From NCBI GenBank assembly GCA_002350065.1, contig DEDQ01000069.1:35101-41835 (forward strand): a DNA stretch of 6,735 nt, given 5' to 3'. Positions 6,328 through 6,735 of this stretch are shown piece after piece; the first letter of the stretch is position 1; each line of letters begins with the position of its first letter. Source of the stretch: Ruminococcus flavefaciens (lineage in GTDB: Bacteria > Bacillota > Clostridia > Oscillospirales > Ruminococcaceae). The translations under genes and the position numbers were made by a program. The notes beneath the pieces were generated by a model. That model was not told the DNA's origin. It did not search any database and worked only from the letters and a program-made list of their open reading frames with translations.

Positions 6328-6735
6328 TTATATCTTAGTTATGTCAACGAGCTCGACGTCATTGATAGTTCTTCCTGATTCGAGCACCTTTGCAAGCGAC
6401 TTTGCAGTATCAACTGCGGTAAGACTGCAAATCGAACGCTCGATAGACTTACGTCTCATCTTAACGCTGTCGCGCTCGGGAAGTCTGCCCTTTGCGGAGG
6501 TGGAGATAACGTAGTGTATCTTCCCGCTTTCGAGGAGAGTCACGACATTCGGCTCGCCGTCCGATATCTTGCGGACGAGGTGCGAAGCTATCATATTTCT
6601 CGTCAGGACGCTCTGAGTGCCGGACGTAGCATAGATATCAAAGCCCATACGCTCGAATTTGTCAGCGATAGGAAGTATCTCACGCTTGTCTGAATCGCGG
6701 ACGGAAATGAGAACTCCTCCCTCGCGTTTGAGGTC
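6328..6735 (-). CDS. carB: Carbamoyl-phosphate synthase large subunit, C-terminal part (5' end outside window)
   Basis: Makes carbamoyl phosphate from glutamine-derived ammonia, bicarbonate and ATP in the cytoplasm for pyrimidine and arginine synthesis, together with the small subunit CarA. Only the last 135 residues are visible, against a full length of about 1070. They form the MGS-like allosteric domain: LISVRDSDKREILPIADKF at 9-27, then MGFDIYATSGT (30-40), LVRKISDGEP, the VIST stretch where E. coli has an Asn-Thr-Thr segment, KMRRKSI, and a helical end. In characterised enzymes this domain binds effectors such as UMP and ornithine. The frame is open to the window edge, so the Met codon at 6646-6648 is internal. 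The gene reads away from any visible pyrimidine neighbour and ends in its own terminator. Identification is firm from the ordered motifs. Confidence 0.95.
   Translation of the reverse strand, partial: DLKREGGVLISVRDSDKREILPIADKFERMGFDIYATSGTQSVLTRNMIASHLVRKISDGEPNVVTLLESGKIHYVISTSAKGRLPERDSVKMRRKSIERSICSLTAVDTAKSLAKVLESGRTINDVELVDITKI

Noticed and set aside
1..6735. CRISPR arrays, insertion sequences, tRNA or rRNA genes, toxin-antitoxin or defence genes
   Set aside because: No regularly spaced direct repeats, terminal inverted repeats with a transposase, tRNA-like cloverleaf or relevant protein motif was seen. The gaps between genes are all under 160 bases.

Overview
The window looks like part of a chromosome from a fibre-degrading Ruminococcus-type Firmicute (Oscillospiraceae) with a cellulosome or a related dockerin-cohesin complex. 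The evidence is two large secreted glycoside hydrolases that each end in a two-repeat type I dockerin of ruminococcal style, with strong C-ending codon preference (CTC for Leu, GAC, AAC, TAC). The species cannot be fixed from the sequence. R. flavefaciens- or R. champanellensis-like is the best guess.

Layout, left to right. (1) Bases 1-1929, + strand: the C-terminal 642 codons of a GH97 enzyme, cut by the left window edge. It comprises the end of the N-terminal domain, a catalytic barrel of the retaining (Asp nucleophile) type, GH97_C, a CBM35/CBM6-like module and a dockerin. (2) A perfect 10-bp hairpin without a U-tract lies in the 83-bp gap. (3) Bases 2013-5462, + strand: a complete 1149-residue secreted GH95 enzyme (alpha-L-fucosidase/alpha-L-galactosidase family) with a CBM32, a CBM6-like module and a dockerin. 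(4) A strong hairpin between convergent genes. (5) Bases 5551-6177, - strand: an AT-rich nitroreductase-family flavoprotein with its own near-consensus promoter and a palindrome over the predicted transcription start. (6) A carB terminator that folds well only in the - strand transcript. (7) Bases 6328-6735, - strand: the C-terminal 135 codons of carB (carbamoyl-phosphate synthase large subunit), cut by the right window edge.

The GH97 and GH95 genes point the same way with no recognisable promoter between them, so they are probably co-transcribed. They would act together outside the cell, docked on the same kind of scaffold, to remove terminal alpha-galactosyl and alpha-L-fucosyl or alpha-L-galactosyl decorations from plant (or possibly host) glycans. 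The nitroreductase and carB are unrelated housekeeping or accessory genes on the opposite strand.

I do not see a wholly new system such as defence, CRISPR or mobile elements. The points most worth a second look are four. The two dockerins carry the same two repeat types in opposite order. A Thr in GH95 sits where fucosidases usually have His, hinting at alpha-L-galactosidase activity. The intergenic hairpin may be an RNA-processing or stabilising element. The nitroreductase is a compositionally foreign cassette sealed by hairpins.
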